DNA of 64,000 bases from an uncultured Prevotellaceae bacterium (GTDB lineage Bacteria > Bacteroidota > Bacteroidia > Bacteroidales > Bacteroidaceae). The stretch spans positions 51,722-115,721 of the forward strand of contig OMXS01000008.1 in assembly GCA_900315095.1 (NCBI GenBank). Reading direction: 5' to 3'. The position numbers and the translations under genes are program-made. Below the pieces are notes generated by a model. The model saw only the letters and a program-made list of their open reading frames with translations, was not told the DNA's origin and made no database searches. Below, piece by piece: positions 1-8,220 of the stretch (the stretch's first letter is position 1; the number at the start of each line of letters is the position of its first letter).

Positions 1-158
1 TATACCGACGAGGCAACAAAGCAATAGGCGAAGAATGTGGCCACCACAGGCAGCACGGCATGGCTGTCGGTAAGTGCGCCGCCGAAGAACACGGGCAGGA
101 AAACGAACAAGTTCTTCAGCCATTGCTTTGGGCGTATAAGTCGGAATATATCCTTCAT
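1..158 (-). CDS. UbiA-family prenyltransferase (5' end only)
   Basis: Only the first 52 codons lie in the window; the rest is beyond the left edge. The N-terminus reads MKDIFRLIRPKQWLKNLFVF and continues with a hydrophobic segment (LPVFFGGALTDSHAVLP). 'RPKQWLKN' followed by a membrane segment is typical of the UbiA branch related to decaprenyl-phosphate phosphoribosyltransferase, integral membrane enzymes that join polyprenyl phosphate to a phosphosugar. The Asp-rich active-site motifs are outside the window, so substrate is unknown. The ATG at 156-158 follows a -7 promoter box at 178-185 on the same strand, which supports the start. Family assignment rests on the N-terminal signature only. 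Confidence 0.7.
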   Translation of the reverse strand, partial: MKDIFRLIRPKQWLKNLFVFLPVFFGGALTDSHAVLPVVATFFAYCFVASSV

Positions 159-177
159 AATTATCATTTTTCGTCGG

Positions 178-185
178 CAAAGATA
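178..185 (-). promoter_or_regulatory. -7 promoter box of the UbiA-family gene
   Basis: On the minus strand this reads TATCTTTG, a perfect match to the Bacteroidetes -7 consensus TAnnTTTG, about 20 bases upstream of the ATG. Confidence 0.6.
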
Positions 186-228
186 CATTATTTTATGGAA
201 AAAAGACGGAAAGGCGCATAAAAAGTTG

Positions 229-1230
229 CTATCTCGGCAAAAAACGGGTGATGAAAGCCACCAAATGGTGCAGCACAAAGGCAAGAGCGAGCGACACAAC
301 GATGGTAATTAGCGACGTCAGGACATAGCCGAGGTCGTATTTCTGAATGTTTACGAGAATGAAATGAAGGTGGATGAGATAAGCCTCAAGTGAAAGAACT
401 CCCACGAAAGCCATGCCGCGAAGCAGCCAGCGAGGTGCTTTTTCAAGACAATGGGCAAGCAGAAGAGCCAGCGAAATGGCAAGAGGGATATAAACCATGC
501 GCTCGAGAAACAACGGGAAACGACCGCGCCATGACTCCTCGAACTCAAGACACATCATGAGGCTAAGTACTAGTGTGAGCAGCAAAAGCCACAAGGAGGA
601 ACCCTCTAGGGTGCGCTTCTCTGCAACCAAAGCGCCGAAGTTGATGCCCAAAAGGAATATAGGCACGCGGCTCCAGAATATCTCCACATGACCCACAAGT
701 GAATGGACGGGAGGGTAGTACTGCACCATTACTGCCCAAACCATAGCCACTGCCGGCAGCCATCGCCATGAAGGGTTGCGGCGGATGAGGCGAAGATAGA
801 ACGGGGCAACGAGGTAGAGCGCCATTATAGCAGGTATGAACCAAAACGTGAGGTCGTCGCACCGCCAGAAACTCCAGCCGAACAGGATGTTCAGAACAAG
901 GTTTAGGATGTCGGGACTATATCCTCCGCCAGGAGTGTTGATGTGGTTCGGGATGTAGAAGAGCATCGCCATGATGAGCCATGCGGGATAAAGCCTGACG
1001 AAACGGCGCCAATAGAAGTGCTTCAGCGACGGCTTCTTCTGCCATGCAAACCAAAGACCGATGCCGCTGAGCAGCAGAAATATGTCAACGCCAACGTTGC
1101 CGATGCGGTGCAAGGCATAGAAAGTGCTGTGACGGTCCATGCCTACATGGAAGAGCATAACAAAGAGCATTGCCGCCCCCATCAGTTCGGTGCGGTAGTC
1201 ACTTAGCGATGAAAAATTTATCTTTGACAT
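229..1230 (-). CDS. Acyltransferase family 3 membrane protein
   Basis: A protein of about 333 residues with some ten hydrophobic segments, of the acyltransferase-3 (OafA/WecH-like) family. These inner-membrane enzymes transfer acetyl or other acyl groups to surface sugars or peptidoglycan. Seen in the sequence: an N-terminal FRxEL-like segment (YRTELMGAAMLFVMLFH) with the conserved His after the first helix, then RIGNVGVDIFLLLSGIGLWF, which matches the family's 'G..GVxxFFxLSGF' region, followed by FYWRRFVRLYPAW (R-R-..-R-.-P). I take the ATG at 1230 (MSKINFSSLSDYR) because a longer version would begin inside a tandem repeat. The acceptor is not predictable; neighbours give no clue. Confidence 0.8.
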   Translation of the reverse strand: MSKINFSSLSDYRTELMGAAMLFVMLFHVGMDRHSTFYALHRIGNVGVDIFLLLSGIGLWFAWQKKPSLKHFYWRRFVRLYPAWLIMAMLFYIPNHINTPGGGYSPDILNLVLNILFGWSFWRCDDLTFWFIPAIMALYLVAPFYLRLIRRNPSWRWLPAVAMVWAVMVQYYPPVHSLVGHVEIFWSRVPIFLLGINFGALVAEKRTLEGSSLWLLLLTLVLSLMMCLEFEESWRGRFPLFLERMVYIPLAISLALLLAHCLEKAPRWLLRGMAFVGVLSLEAYLIHLHFILVNIQKYDLGYVLTSLITIVVSLALAFVLHHLVAFITRFLPR

Positions 1231-1270
1231 TGAGTTATACTTCCATTCATTATCACTCGCGTCCCAATTA

Positions 1271-1408
1271 TGTATCAATGAGATTCCAGTTGTATATCAA
1301 TGAGGTACTCAAATATATACCAATGAGGTACTCAAATATATACCAATGAGGCTCCCATTAGGCATCAATGACACTCTCATTAGGCATCATTCGCATTCCC
1401 ATTAGACC
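1271..1408. repeat. Degenerate 22-23 bp tandem repeat array (locus 1)
   Basis: About six head-to-tail units of 22-23 bp fill the gap between the acyltransferase and PAP2 genes. Unit borders fall near 1283, 1305, 1328, 1351, 1373 and 1395. The two central units (1305-1327 and 1328-1350) are identical; outer ones diverge. On the minus strand the central units contain TATATTTG, a match to the -7 promoter consensus. The same unit type recurs at 49166-49299. Confidence 0.8.
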
Positions 1409-2016
1409 TAAAGTTTCACCACAAGTTCAAGTCCTGTGGGCGAGACAGATAGCGAATACTGCTCGCGGTCGGGCAAAATGAGGCCTCCGATGTAGTAACC
1501 CAGCTCTGCGGTGGCTATTCCTATAGCGGCGCCTGTTGCCACATCAATCCAGCGGTGGCGGTTGCGGCGCACACGGTCGGCGGCTGTGACAGCGGCAACA
1601 GTATATGCTCCTACGCCTATCCACGGCGAAACGTGCCAGTACTCCTTAGTCATGATTGTGGCACCAGCGAAGGCTATGGCGGTGTGTGCTGACGGGAAAG
1701 AATGGTTGTCTGTGCCGTCGGGGCGCCTAGAGTTCACCGAATGTTTCAACATATAGCTGATTATTGCGGTGTTTGCGTATGTCGCGGTGGTGTTGATGAG
1801 CAGGTTTCCCCATTCGCTCTTGCTCTCCACGCCGAACAATTTCAATGCTATGGTAGCGGCAAGAGGCGAGTATTGCAGCACGTCATCGATGCCGTCACCG
1901 TGGTAACGACTGCTGTTATTCTCGGTGCTGGCGGCGATGTCGGGCGTCGTCGCTTCTTGTGCCATGCCTGAAAAGACGGCAGTAAAGAACAGTATGGAAA
2001 GCAATAATCTTCTCAT
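1408..2016 (-). CDS. PAP2-family phosphatase
   Basis: A 202-residue protein with an N-terminal signal peptide (MRRLLLSILFFTAVFSGMAQ) and the three phosphatase motifs of the PAP2 superfamily: KHSVNSRRP (KxxxxxxRP), a PSAH core in 'SFPSAHTAIAFAG', and RVRRNRHRWIDV (the usual R-x5-H-x3-D with His and Asp present). Such enzymes remove phosphate from lipid phosphates such as undecaprenyl diphosphate or phosphatidate on the outer face of the inner membrane. The frame stays open 36 codons upstream, but the ATG at 2016 is preferred because it begins the signal peptide and lies just after a -7 box at 2025-2032, which would make the message nearly leaderless. Confidence 0.85.
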   Translation of the reverse strand: MRRLLLSILFFTAVFSGMAQEATTPDIAASTENNSSRYHGDGIDDVLQYSPLAATIALKLFGVESKSEWGNLLINTTATYANTAIISYMLKHSVNSRRPDGTDNHSFPSAHTAIAFAGATIMTKEYWHVSPWIGVGAYTVAAVTAADRVRRNRHRWIDVATGAAIGIATAELGYYIGGLILPDREQYSLSVSPTGLELVVKL

Positions 2017-2024
2017 TCGGGCTG

Positions 2025-2032
2025 CAAAGGTA
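2025..2032 (-). promoter_or_regulatory. -7 promoter box of the PAP2 gene
   Basis: Reads TACCTTTG on the minus strand, only 8 bases upstream of the chosen ATG, so the transcript would be leaderless or nearly so. Confidence 0.45.
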
Positions 2033-2165
2033 CTCAATTCCAATGAAATAACTATGTAATTTAACTGAATTAACAGAGTGATTCCAAGAGAAAGGAAATA
2101 AAAATCGGCGGAATTGCTGAACAAAACCGCCGAATTTGCTCGGTAAAAACCTTACTTGTAATTGT

Positions 2166-3503
2166 TTATTTCTTGTCTTTTATCACTCCCACACATAGCG
2201 CACCGATAATGAGAAGCACGCCAGCCACAACCATCATGTTGCTCTGCACAGAGCCGACAAGGCTGAGGATTATGCCGCCAACGAGGGCTGCCACAATCTG
2301 AGGAATGCAGATGGTGCCGTTGAAAAGGCCAAGGTAGGCGCCCATGTGACCATATCCCTCAAGGGCATTGGTTACAAAGGTGAACGGCATAGCAAGCATT
2401 GCTGCCCATGCGCAACCGATGAGGAGGAACGGGATGAACTGCATGTACTGATTTGAGAAGAAAGGAACAGAGGCGAAACCGATGCCGCCGAGCACGAGAG
2501 AGAAGGCATAGGCGAACTTGCGGTTGCCGATTTTGGGGAGTACAGTAGCCCAAATCACACTGCCGATGGCCTGGACGGCGAAGAGGATTCCCACCCAGTT
2601 GCCCGCTTTCTGATATGCCTCGCCCATGGTGGCGTTGGCGTCTGTCATGTCAACACCGAAGCATACGCTGGCGATGGAGCCGTTGGTGTATGTCCACATG
2701 TACATGAATGCTGCCCAACAGAAGAACTGCACCAATCCCACTTTCCAGAATGTAGAGGGCGCGTTCTTAAGAAGCGTAATCCAGTTGCCGCTTCCTGAGT
2801 CCCCGGAATTGCTCGACTTCGCGTTTTCTTCTGACAGCCCGTTATACTTGGCATAGTCTTCGGGGTTCCATTCCTTCACCTTAAGCGTGGTGTAGATGAC
2901 ACAAAGTATGAGGATGGCAGCGCCGATATAGAACGACCATATTACGGAGTCGGGCACTATTCCCTTAGGAGCCTCGTTGGCAATGCCTATCGCTGTGAAG
3001 AAGAAAGGGAACACAAAGCCCACCACAGAACCTGCATTGCAGAGGAAACTCTGTATTGCGTATGCCAAGCCTTTTTGCTTCTCGTTGACCATGTCGCCAA
3101 CAAGCATCTTGAAAGGCTGCATCGCCATGTTGATGCTTGTGTCGAGGAACATCAGCGAGATGAGGCCGAATATCATGGCTGTGCTTACCGCCATGCCGAA
3201 GGATCCTGCGTTCGGAAGGAGGCACATCACGGCAACGGCACAGGCAGCGCCCACAAAGAGGTACGGTATTCTGCGCCCGAAGCGCGTCCATGTCTTGTCA
3301 CTCAGCGTTCCGATGATAGGCTGCACGATGATTCCCATCAGCGGCGGCAATATCCAGAAGTATGAGAGGTTGTGCGGGTCGGCTCCTAGCGTTGAGAAAA
3401 TGCGCGAGATGTTAGCGCTCTGCAATGCGTAGGCGATTTGCACTCCGAAGAATCCGAAACTCAGATTCCATAGTTGCGAGAATTTTAAATCTGGTTTTTC
3501 CAT
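2166..3503 (-). CDS. MFS sugar transporter (GPH/SLC45-like)
   Basis: A 445-residue, twelve-helix inner-membrane transporter. The start MEKPDLKFSQLWNLSFGFFG and the segments 'QPIIGTLSDKTWTRFGRRIP' (the G-x-x-SD-x-x-..-GRRRP loop between helices 2 and 3) place it in the sugar:cation symporter group that includes sucrose and maltose carriers. In Bacteroidetes such a gene next to a LacI regulator and starch enzymes usually imports maltose or maltodextrins from the periplasm; that substrate is inferred from context. It lies 144 bp downstream of the lacI gene on the same strand and is probably cotranscribed with it. No separate promoter box was found upstream. Confidence 0.85.
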   Translation of the reverse strand: MEKPDLKFSQLWNLSFGFFGVQIAYALQSANISRIFSTLGADPHNLSYFWILPPLMGIIVQPIIGTLSDKTWTRFGRRIPYLFVGAACAVAVMCLLPNAGSFGMAVSTAMIFGLISLMFLDTSINMAMQPFKMLVGDMVNEKQKGLAYAIQSFLCNAGSVVGFVFPFFFTAIGIANEAPKGIVPDSVIWSFYIGAAILILCVIYTTLKVKEWNPEDYAKYNGLSEENAKSSNSGDSGSGNWITLLKNAPSTFWKVGLVQFFCWAAFMYMWTYTNGSIASVCFGVDMTDANATMGEAYQKAGNWVGILFAVQAIGSVIWATVLPKIGNRKFAYAFSLVLGGIGFASVPFFSNQYMQFIPFLLIGCAWAAMLAMPFTFVTNALEGYGHMGAYLGLFNGTICIPQIVAALVGGIILSLVGSVQSNMMVVAGVLLIIGALCVGVIKDKK

Positions 3504-3610
3504 TTTCTTTGTTTTATTGTTTATTGTTTAATGTTTATCGTTATGTGTTTTGGTTGCGATGGCATCGCAATATACGGGACGTGTGCCCTAATAATGATTG
3601 TGATGGAAAT

Positions 3611-3627
3611 CCCTCCCTTAGGGAGGG
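3611..3627. repeat. Short GC-rich palindrome between MFS and lacI genes
   Basis: CCCTCCC-TTA-GGGAGGG forms a 7-bp perfect stem. Similar C-run/G-run palindromes occur in the 25.2-25.8 kb region, so this looks like a member of the same interspersed repeat family. It has no T-tract and is not a convincing terminator. Confidence 0.55.
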
Positions 3628-3647
3628 ACATAGAGTGGGCGGTTTCC

Positions 3648-4673
3648 TTAACGCGTAGTTCCTCTTACAACTAATCGTGTCCTCACCACTTTCTTCTCAA
3701 TCTTACCAGAAGGAAGAAGTCCTTCGACGTGAGCCACAAGCACATCGACAGCTTCTTCTCCTACCATGTGCCCGCGCTGTTCGACGGTGGTAAGCATCGG
3801 GTCGCATGCCACGGCGCGTTCTCCGTTTGTGAATCCGCAGATGCTGACATCCTCTGGCACTTTGAACCCCATTCGCTTGGCGGTATATAGTATTCCGATG
3901 GCGGTGTCGTCGTTGATTGCAAAGAAAGCGTCGGGCCTGTCCTCGCGGCTTAACACCTCTGGTGTGAGCACTTCAGCATCGGCGCGGTTGTCGCAGATGA
4001 ACTCCAGCGACTCGTCTATTTGCAACCCGTGGCGCAGCAGAGCGTCGCGGTAACCGTTATAGCGGTTCTTTGAAATCTCGAGTTTCATCGAAGCGCCATA
4101 GAAAGCGATGCGTCTGCACCCTGTCTCTATGAGATGTGTCACAGCTGTAAATGCTCCCATGTAGTCGTCAACCACCACACGGCTGGCATTAATGCCTGTG
4201 CAAATGCGGTCGTAGAACACCAAAGGCACTCCCATGTTGGTAAGTTTCTGGAAGTGATCGTATTCCACTGTGTCCTTCGCTTGTGACACAATGACTCCGC
4301 AGACGCGGTTTTCCATGAAGTGTTCGCATATGCGTTTCTCTAAGTCATATCGCTCCTCGCTTTGTGCCACCATGATATTGTAGCCGCGAATGCGTGCCTG
4401 TTCCTCGATGCCTGAAAGTATCGTGGAGAAGTAGTAGTGTGCTATCTGCGGTATAATCACGCCGATGATGTTCGAGGGTTTCACTCGGTTGTGGCGCAGT
4501 TGCTCTGCTGTGAGGTTCGGATAAAAGTTATGTTCGCGCGCAAACTTTTTGATGCGCTCCTTCTGTTCGGTGCTGATGCGCGGGCTGTCTTTCAATGCCC
4601 TTGACACCGTAGCCACCGAAACGCCCAGTTCGCGGGCAATATCTTTCATCGTGAATGAGGTGCTATCGTTCAT
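3648..4673 (-). CDS. LacI-family transcriptional regulator of the starch locus
   Basis: A 341-residue cytoplasmic regulator. Residues 8-60 form the LacI helix-turn-helix with hinge (MKDIARELGVSVATVSRALK, then ISTEQKERIKKFAREHNFYPN); the rest is a periplasmic-binding-protein-like sugar sensor (from about IIGVIIPQIAHYYFSTILSG to PMLTTVEQ). It is divergent from susC, and the palindrome GCAAACGTTTGC, the kind of site LacI proteins bind, lies midway between the two promoters. The same palindrome precedes three more transcription units of the locus, so this protein is the likely controller of the cluster. Because every site lies well upstream of its promoter, activation is as plausible as repression. 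The effector is probably maltose or a maltodextrin (inference). Confidence 0.9.
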   Translation of the reverse strand: MNDSTSFTMKDIARELGVSVATVSRALKDSPRISTEQKERIKKFAREHNFYPNLTAEQLRHNRVKPSNIIGVIIPQIAHYYFSTILSGIEEQARIRGYNIMVAQSEERYDLEKRICEHFMENRVCGVIVSQAKDTVEYDHFQKLTNMGVPLVFYDRICTGINASRVVVDDYMGAFTAVTHLIETGCRRIAFYGASMKLEISKNRYNGYRDALLRHGLQIDESLEFICDNRADAEVLTPEVLSREDRPDAFFAINDDTAIGILYTAKRMGFKVPEDVSICGFTNGERAVACDPMLTTVEQRGHMVGEEAVDVLVAHVEGLLPSGKIEKKVVRTRLVVRGTTR

Positions 4674-4753
4674 AGGTTCCCTTTCGTTTAGAGCTTACAG
4701 TTTGTTGTTTTAGAGTTCAGGACTTATAGTTGGAGTTTAAAATGAGGTGATTT

Positions 4754-4775
4754 CGCTCAACACTCAACGCTCAAC
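4754..4775. repeat. Interspersed repeat in the lacI leader
   Basis: A short direct-repeat stretch, CGCTCAACACTCAACGCTC followed by AAC. An almost identical stretch (CGCTCAACCCTCAACGCT) is found in frame inside the PatB-type aminotransferase gene at 57474-57491. Confidence 0.5.
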
Positions 4776-4823
4776 ACCCAGCATATATTGCGTAACTGTT
4801 GCACAGTTTTTCATTCTTGGTTG

Positions 4824-4831
4824 CAAAATTA
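4824..4831 (-). promoter_or_regulatory. -7 promoter box of lacI (and MFS gene)
   Basis: Reads TAATTTTG on the minus strand (TAnnTTTG). It lies about 150 bases upstream of the lacI ATG and exactly 56 bp from the near edge of the operator at 4887-4898. Confidence 0.55.
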
Positions 4832-4886
4832 TTAAAAGTTCAACAACTCGCGCGTACATTATATTTATTTATTAGAAATAACTTGT

Positions 4887-4898
4887 GCAAACGTTTGC
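4887..4898. promoter_or_regulatory. LacI-type operator shared by divergent lacI and susC
   Basis: Perfect 12-bp palindrome GCAAACGTTTGC, embedded in TGTGCAAACGTTTGCGCG. Its edges are 56 bp from the lacI -7 box and 57 bp from the susC -7 box, so one site can serve both promoters with the same geometry. Confidence 0.8.
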
Positions 4899-4954
4899 GC
4901 GCAAAAATAATAAAAATAGTTGGCAAATTAAGTACAATGTAACACATTTAAAGT

Positions 4955-4962
4955 TAATTTTG
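4955..4962 (+). promoter_or_regulatory. -7 promoter box of the susCDEF operon
   Basis: TAATTTTG, matching TAnnTTTG, about 137 bases upstream of the susC ATG and 57 bp downstream of the operator edge. The rest of this 425-bp intergenic region is AT-rich with no further gene. Confidence 0.6.
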
Positions 4963-5098
4963 CAAAGTGAAACAACCCTTGTTGGCTTTTGACGAAAATA
5001 ACAGGTGAGACTAAATGTCTCTAGAAACTTACCGAGACGAGACAAATAAGTAGAATAATAACTAATAAATATATCACTAACTTAAAAAACAATGTATA

Positions 5099-8000
5099 AT
5101 GATGAAGCAGGTAAAAATTAGAATTCCTATGCGAGTTCTTTCCCTCTTGTTAGGGTTATTCCTATCTGTCGGGGCCTTCGCACAGTCGAACACTGTGACA
5201 GGTCAAGTCAAGGATGCTACCGGCGAACCAGTGATTGGCGCTACTGTCCGCATTGACGGTCAGAACGGCGGTGCCATCACCGACTTCGATGGTAACTTCA
5301 CTATTGAAGCTCCAGCAGGAGCCACTCTGACGATTTCGTATATCGGTTATCAGGACGCAAAGGTTACGGCGTCGCCACACATGGTGGTAACGCTGCAAGA
5401 GGATGCTGCCCAGAGCCTTAATGAAGTTGTCGTTATCGGTTATGGCGCTGTTAAGAAGAGCGACCTTACCGGTAGCGTTACGGCACTTAAGCCAGACTCT
5501 AAGAACAAGGGCCTTGTAGTTAATGCACAGGATCTTCTCCAAGGTAAGGTAGCAGGTGTGAATATCACTAGCGACGGTGGTACACCTGGTGGCGGCGCTG
5601 AAATCCGCATCCGTGGAGGTTCTTCACTTAGTGCAAGTAACAAGCCTCTTATCGTTATCGATGGTATCGCTATGGATAACGAAGGAGTTAAAGGTCTTGC
5701 CAACCCTTTGTCATTGGTTAACCCACAGGACATCGAGTCTTTCAACGTATTGAAGGACGCTTCTGCCACCGCTATCTACGGTAGCCGTGGTTCTAATGGT
5801 GTTATCATCATCACGACAAAGAAGGGTCGTCGTAGCCTTGAGGTTTCATACAATGGTAGTGTAACCATGAGTATGAAGAAGAAAACTGTAGACGTGATGG
5901 ACGGTGACCAGTATCGTGAGTTCGTAAGAAACACATTCGGTGAGGGCAGCGCAGCATGGAACGTACTTGGTACGGCTAATACTGACTGGCAGGAAGAGAT
6001 TTATCGTACTGCAATCAGCCAAGACCACAACGTCTCTTTGTCAGGAACTTTGTCGTCAGTGCTTCCTTATCGTGTAAGTGTTGGCTACACAGGACAGCAA
6101 GGTATCGTGAAAACCAGTAAGTTCGACCGTTACACGGCATCTCTGAACCTCAGTCCTTCACTCCTTCAGGACCACTTGAAGATTAACCTTAACGGTAAGG
6201 GAATGTGGGCAAAGTCTCGCTATGCTGACGGCGCAGCAATTGGTGCTGCCCTTTGGTTCGACCCGACACAGAGTCCGTATGACAACACTTCAGCAGACGC
6301 TGCCAACTTTGGCAACTTCTTCGAGTGGAAGTCTGACGGTACAGCTCTTAACGATCCGACATGGCCAAACACTTATTATTCTCTTGCAACGAAGAACCCG
6401 TTGGCAATACTTGAACTGAAAGACGATACTGCTATCAGCCGCGACTTCATTGGAAGTGCCGATGTTGACTATCAGATTCATGGTTTCGAGGATCTCCGCT
6501 TGCACATGACAGCAGGTGCTGACATATCGAGCGGTCGTCAGACAACTGATGTGCTGCCTTCTAACCCTCTGGCTATCTATTATGGTTCAACGGGCAGCGA
6601 CAGAATTACAAAGCGCAACTTGCAGTTCAGTGCTTATGCACAATACTATCATGACTTCAATGATGCTGCAAAGAACCACTTTGACATCATGGCAGGTTAC
6701 GAGTGGCAGCACTTCTGGCGCTCACAAAGCAAACGCTATTTCCAGTACTATCCTTCTACAAATCCTCTGGCAGGCCAGATATACTCTGACTCAGGCGTTG
6801 ACTACAATGGCGACGGCGTTCTCGAAGACTATCGCTTCAAGACAGAGAGTTACCTCGTTTCTTTCTTCGGTCGTGCCAACTGGAGCCTCATGGATGGTCG
6901 TTACATGTTGACAGGTACTGTTCGTCGTGATGGTTCTTCACGTTTCAAAGAGCACTGGGATACATTCCCATCGTTCGCTTTTGCATGGAAGATTAAGGAC
7001 GAGAACAAGTTCCGTGAGATCGACTGGCTGTCAGACCTTAAGTTGCGTGTTGGCTGGGGTATCACAGGTCAGCAGGACATCAACCAGGGTGACTATCCAT
7101 ATTTCGCAATATATCAGGCAAACTCTGGACAGGGTAGCCTCTATCCTTTGATTCCTGGTGTTGTGATGGTACGTCCTAACGAGTATAACCCAGACCTTAA
7201 GTGGGAGAAGACAACAACTTACAACCTTGGTCTTGACTTCGGTTTCTTCAACCAGAAACTGTCAGGAAGCATTGACTGGTATCTGCGTAAGACCACTGAC
7301 CTTATTAATAAGGCAACTGTTCCTGCAGGAACAAACTTCCGCAACCAGGTGATTTCTAACATCGGTTCGCTGCAAAACATTGGTACTGAGGTTACATTGA
7401 ACTGGCGTGCCATTGACACCAAGGACTGGCACTGGCTCCTTTCTTATAACTTCACATATAATGCCAACAAGATTACCAAGTTGACTGGTGGCGATGACGA
7501 GAACTACTACGTTCCTACAGGCGGTGTTTCAGCAGGAACAGGTAACACATGTCAGGCTCATGCTGTTGGACATCCAGCAAGTGCATTCTTTGTTTACCAG
7601 CAGGCTTACGATGAGGCCGGAAAGCCTATAGAGGGTGTTGTTGTTGACCGTAACGCTGACGGACAGATCACACCAGACGACCTTTACTTCTACAAGAGCC
7701 CGATGGCCCCTGTTACAATGGGCCTCTCTTCACGTCTTGAGTGGAGAAACTTCGACTTCGGTTTCTCTCTCCGTGCAAGCCTTGGCAACTATGTGTTCAA
7801 CGATCTTGCAGCAGGCACATCTAATGTTGGTTCAGGAGAAATCTTCGGTAACAGCATTTATATGACAAACCGTCCAATAGCAGCCATCGAAGACGGATGG
7901 TCTACATACAACCAGCATGCAATGCTTTCTGACCGTTGGGTGCAGAACGGTTCGTTCCTAAAGTGTGACAATATCACTCTGGGTTATAGCTTTGCTGACC

Positions 8001-8173
8001 TCTTCCGCGCTGGCAACTGGCAAGGCGTGAGTGGACGTGTCTATGCAACTGCCTCTAACGTGTTCACTATTACAAAGTATGACGGTATTGACCCAGAGGT
8101 GTTCGGTGGAATTGACAACAACATCTATCCACGTCCAATCTCTTTCATTCTTGGTCTTAACCTCAACTTCTAA
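5099..8173 (+). CDS. susC: SusC-type TonB-dependent starch oligosaccharide transporter
   Basis: A 1024-residue outer-membrane protein that imports glycans bound by its SusD partner, energised by TonB. Order: signal peptide (ends near VGAFAQ), CarboxypepD-regulatory-like domain (about residues 30-110, VTGQVKDATGEPVIGATV), the family signature VVVIGYGAVKK, plug domain (about 115-235, with 'VIDGIAMDNEGV' and 'ATAIYGSRGSNGVIIITTKK'), then a long beta-barrel ending in the aromatic LGLNLNF. Length is normal for SusC. It opens an operon with susD (47-bp gap), susE and a susF-like gene, preceded by a LacI-type operator. Starch specificity comes from the GH13, GH77 and GH97 neighbours. Confidence 0.95.
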   Translation: MMKQVKIRIPMRVLSLLLGLFLSVGAFAQSNTVTGQVKDATGEPVIGATVRIDGQNGGAITDFDGNFTIEAPAGATLTISYIGYQDAKVTASPHMVVTLQEDAAQSLNEVVVIGYGAVKKSDLTGSVTALKPDSKNKGLVVNAQDLLQGKVAGVNITSDGGTPGGGAEIRIRGGSSLSASNKPLIVIDGIAMDNEGVKGLANPLSLVNPQDIESFNVLKDASATAIYGSRGSNGVIIITTKKGRRSLEVSYNGSVTMSMKKKTVDVMDGDQYREFVRNTFGEGSAAWNVLGTANTDWQEEIYRTAISQDHNVSLSGTLSSVLPYRVSVGYTGQQGIVKTSKFDRYTASLNLSPSLLQDHLKINLNGKGMWAKSRYADGAAIGAALWFDPTQSPYDNTSADAANFGNFFEWKSDGTALNDPTWPNTYYSLATKNPLAILELKDDTAISRDFIGSADVDYQIHGFEDLRLHMTAGADISSGRQTTDVLPSNPLAIYYGSTGSDRITKRNLQFSAYAQYYHDFNDAAKNHFDIMAGYEWQHFWRSQSKRYFQYYPSTNPLAGQIYSDSGVDYNGDGVLEDYRFKTESYLVSFFGRANWSLMDGRYMLTGTVRRDGSSRFKEHWDTFPSFAFAWKIKDENKFREIDWLSDLKLRVGWGITGQQDINQGDYPYFAIYQANSGQGSLYPLIPGVVMVRPNEYNPDLKWEKTTTYNLGLDFGFFNQKLSGSIDWYLRKTTDLINKATVPAGTNFRNQVISNIGSLQNIGTEVTLNWRAIDTKDWHWLLSYNFTYNANKITKLTGGDDENYYVPTGGVSAGTGNTCQAHAVGHPASAFFVYQQAYDEAGKPIEGVVVDRNADGQITPDDLYFYKSPMAPVTMGLSSRLEWRNFDFGFSLRASLGNYVFNDLAAGTSNVGSGEIFGNSIYMTNRPIAAIEDGWSTYNQHAMLSDRWVQNGSFLKCDNITLGYSFADLFRAGNWQGVSGRVYATASNVFTITKYDGIDPEVFGGIDNNIYPRPISFILGLNLNF

Positions 8174-8220
8174 ATAAAATTAGAAACTTAGGAACTAAAA
8201 ACTTAAGAACTTTGAAACTT

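Noticed and set aside
1271-1408. CRISPR array
   Set aside because: Units are contiguous without spacers, degenerate, and there are no cas genes in the window.
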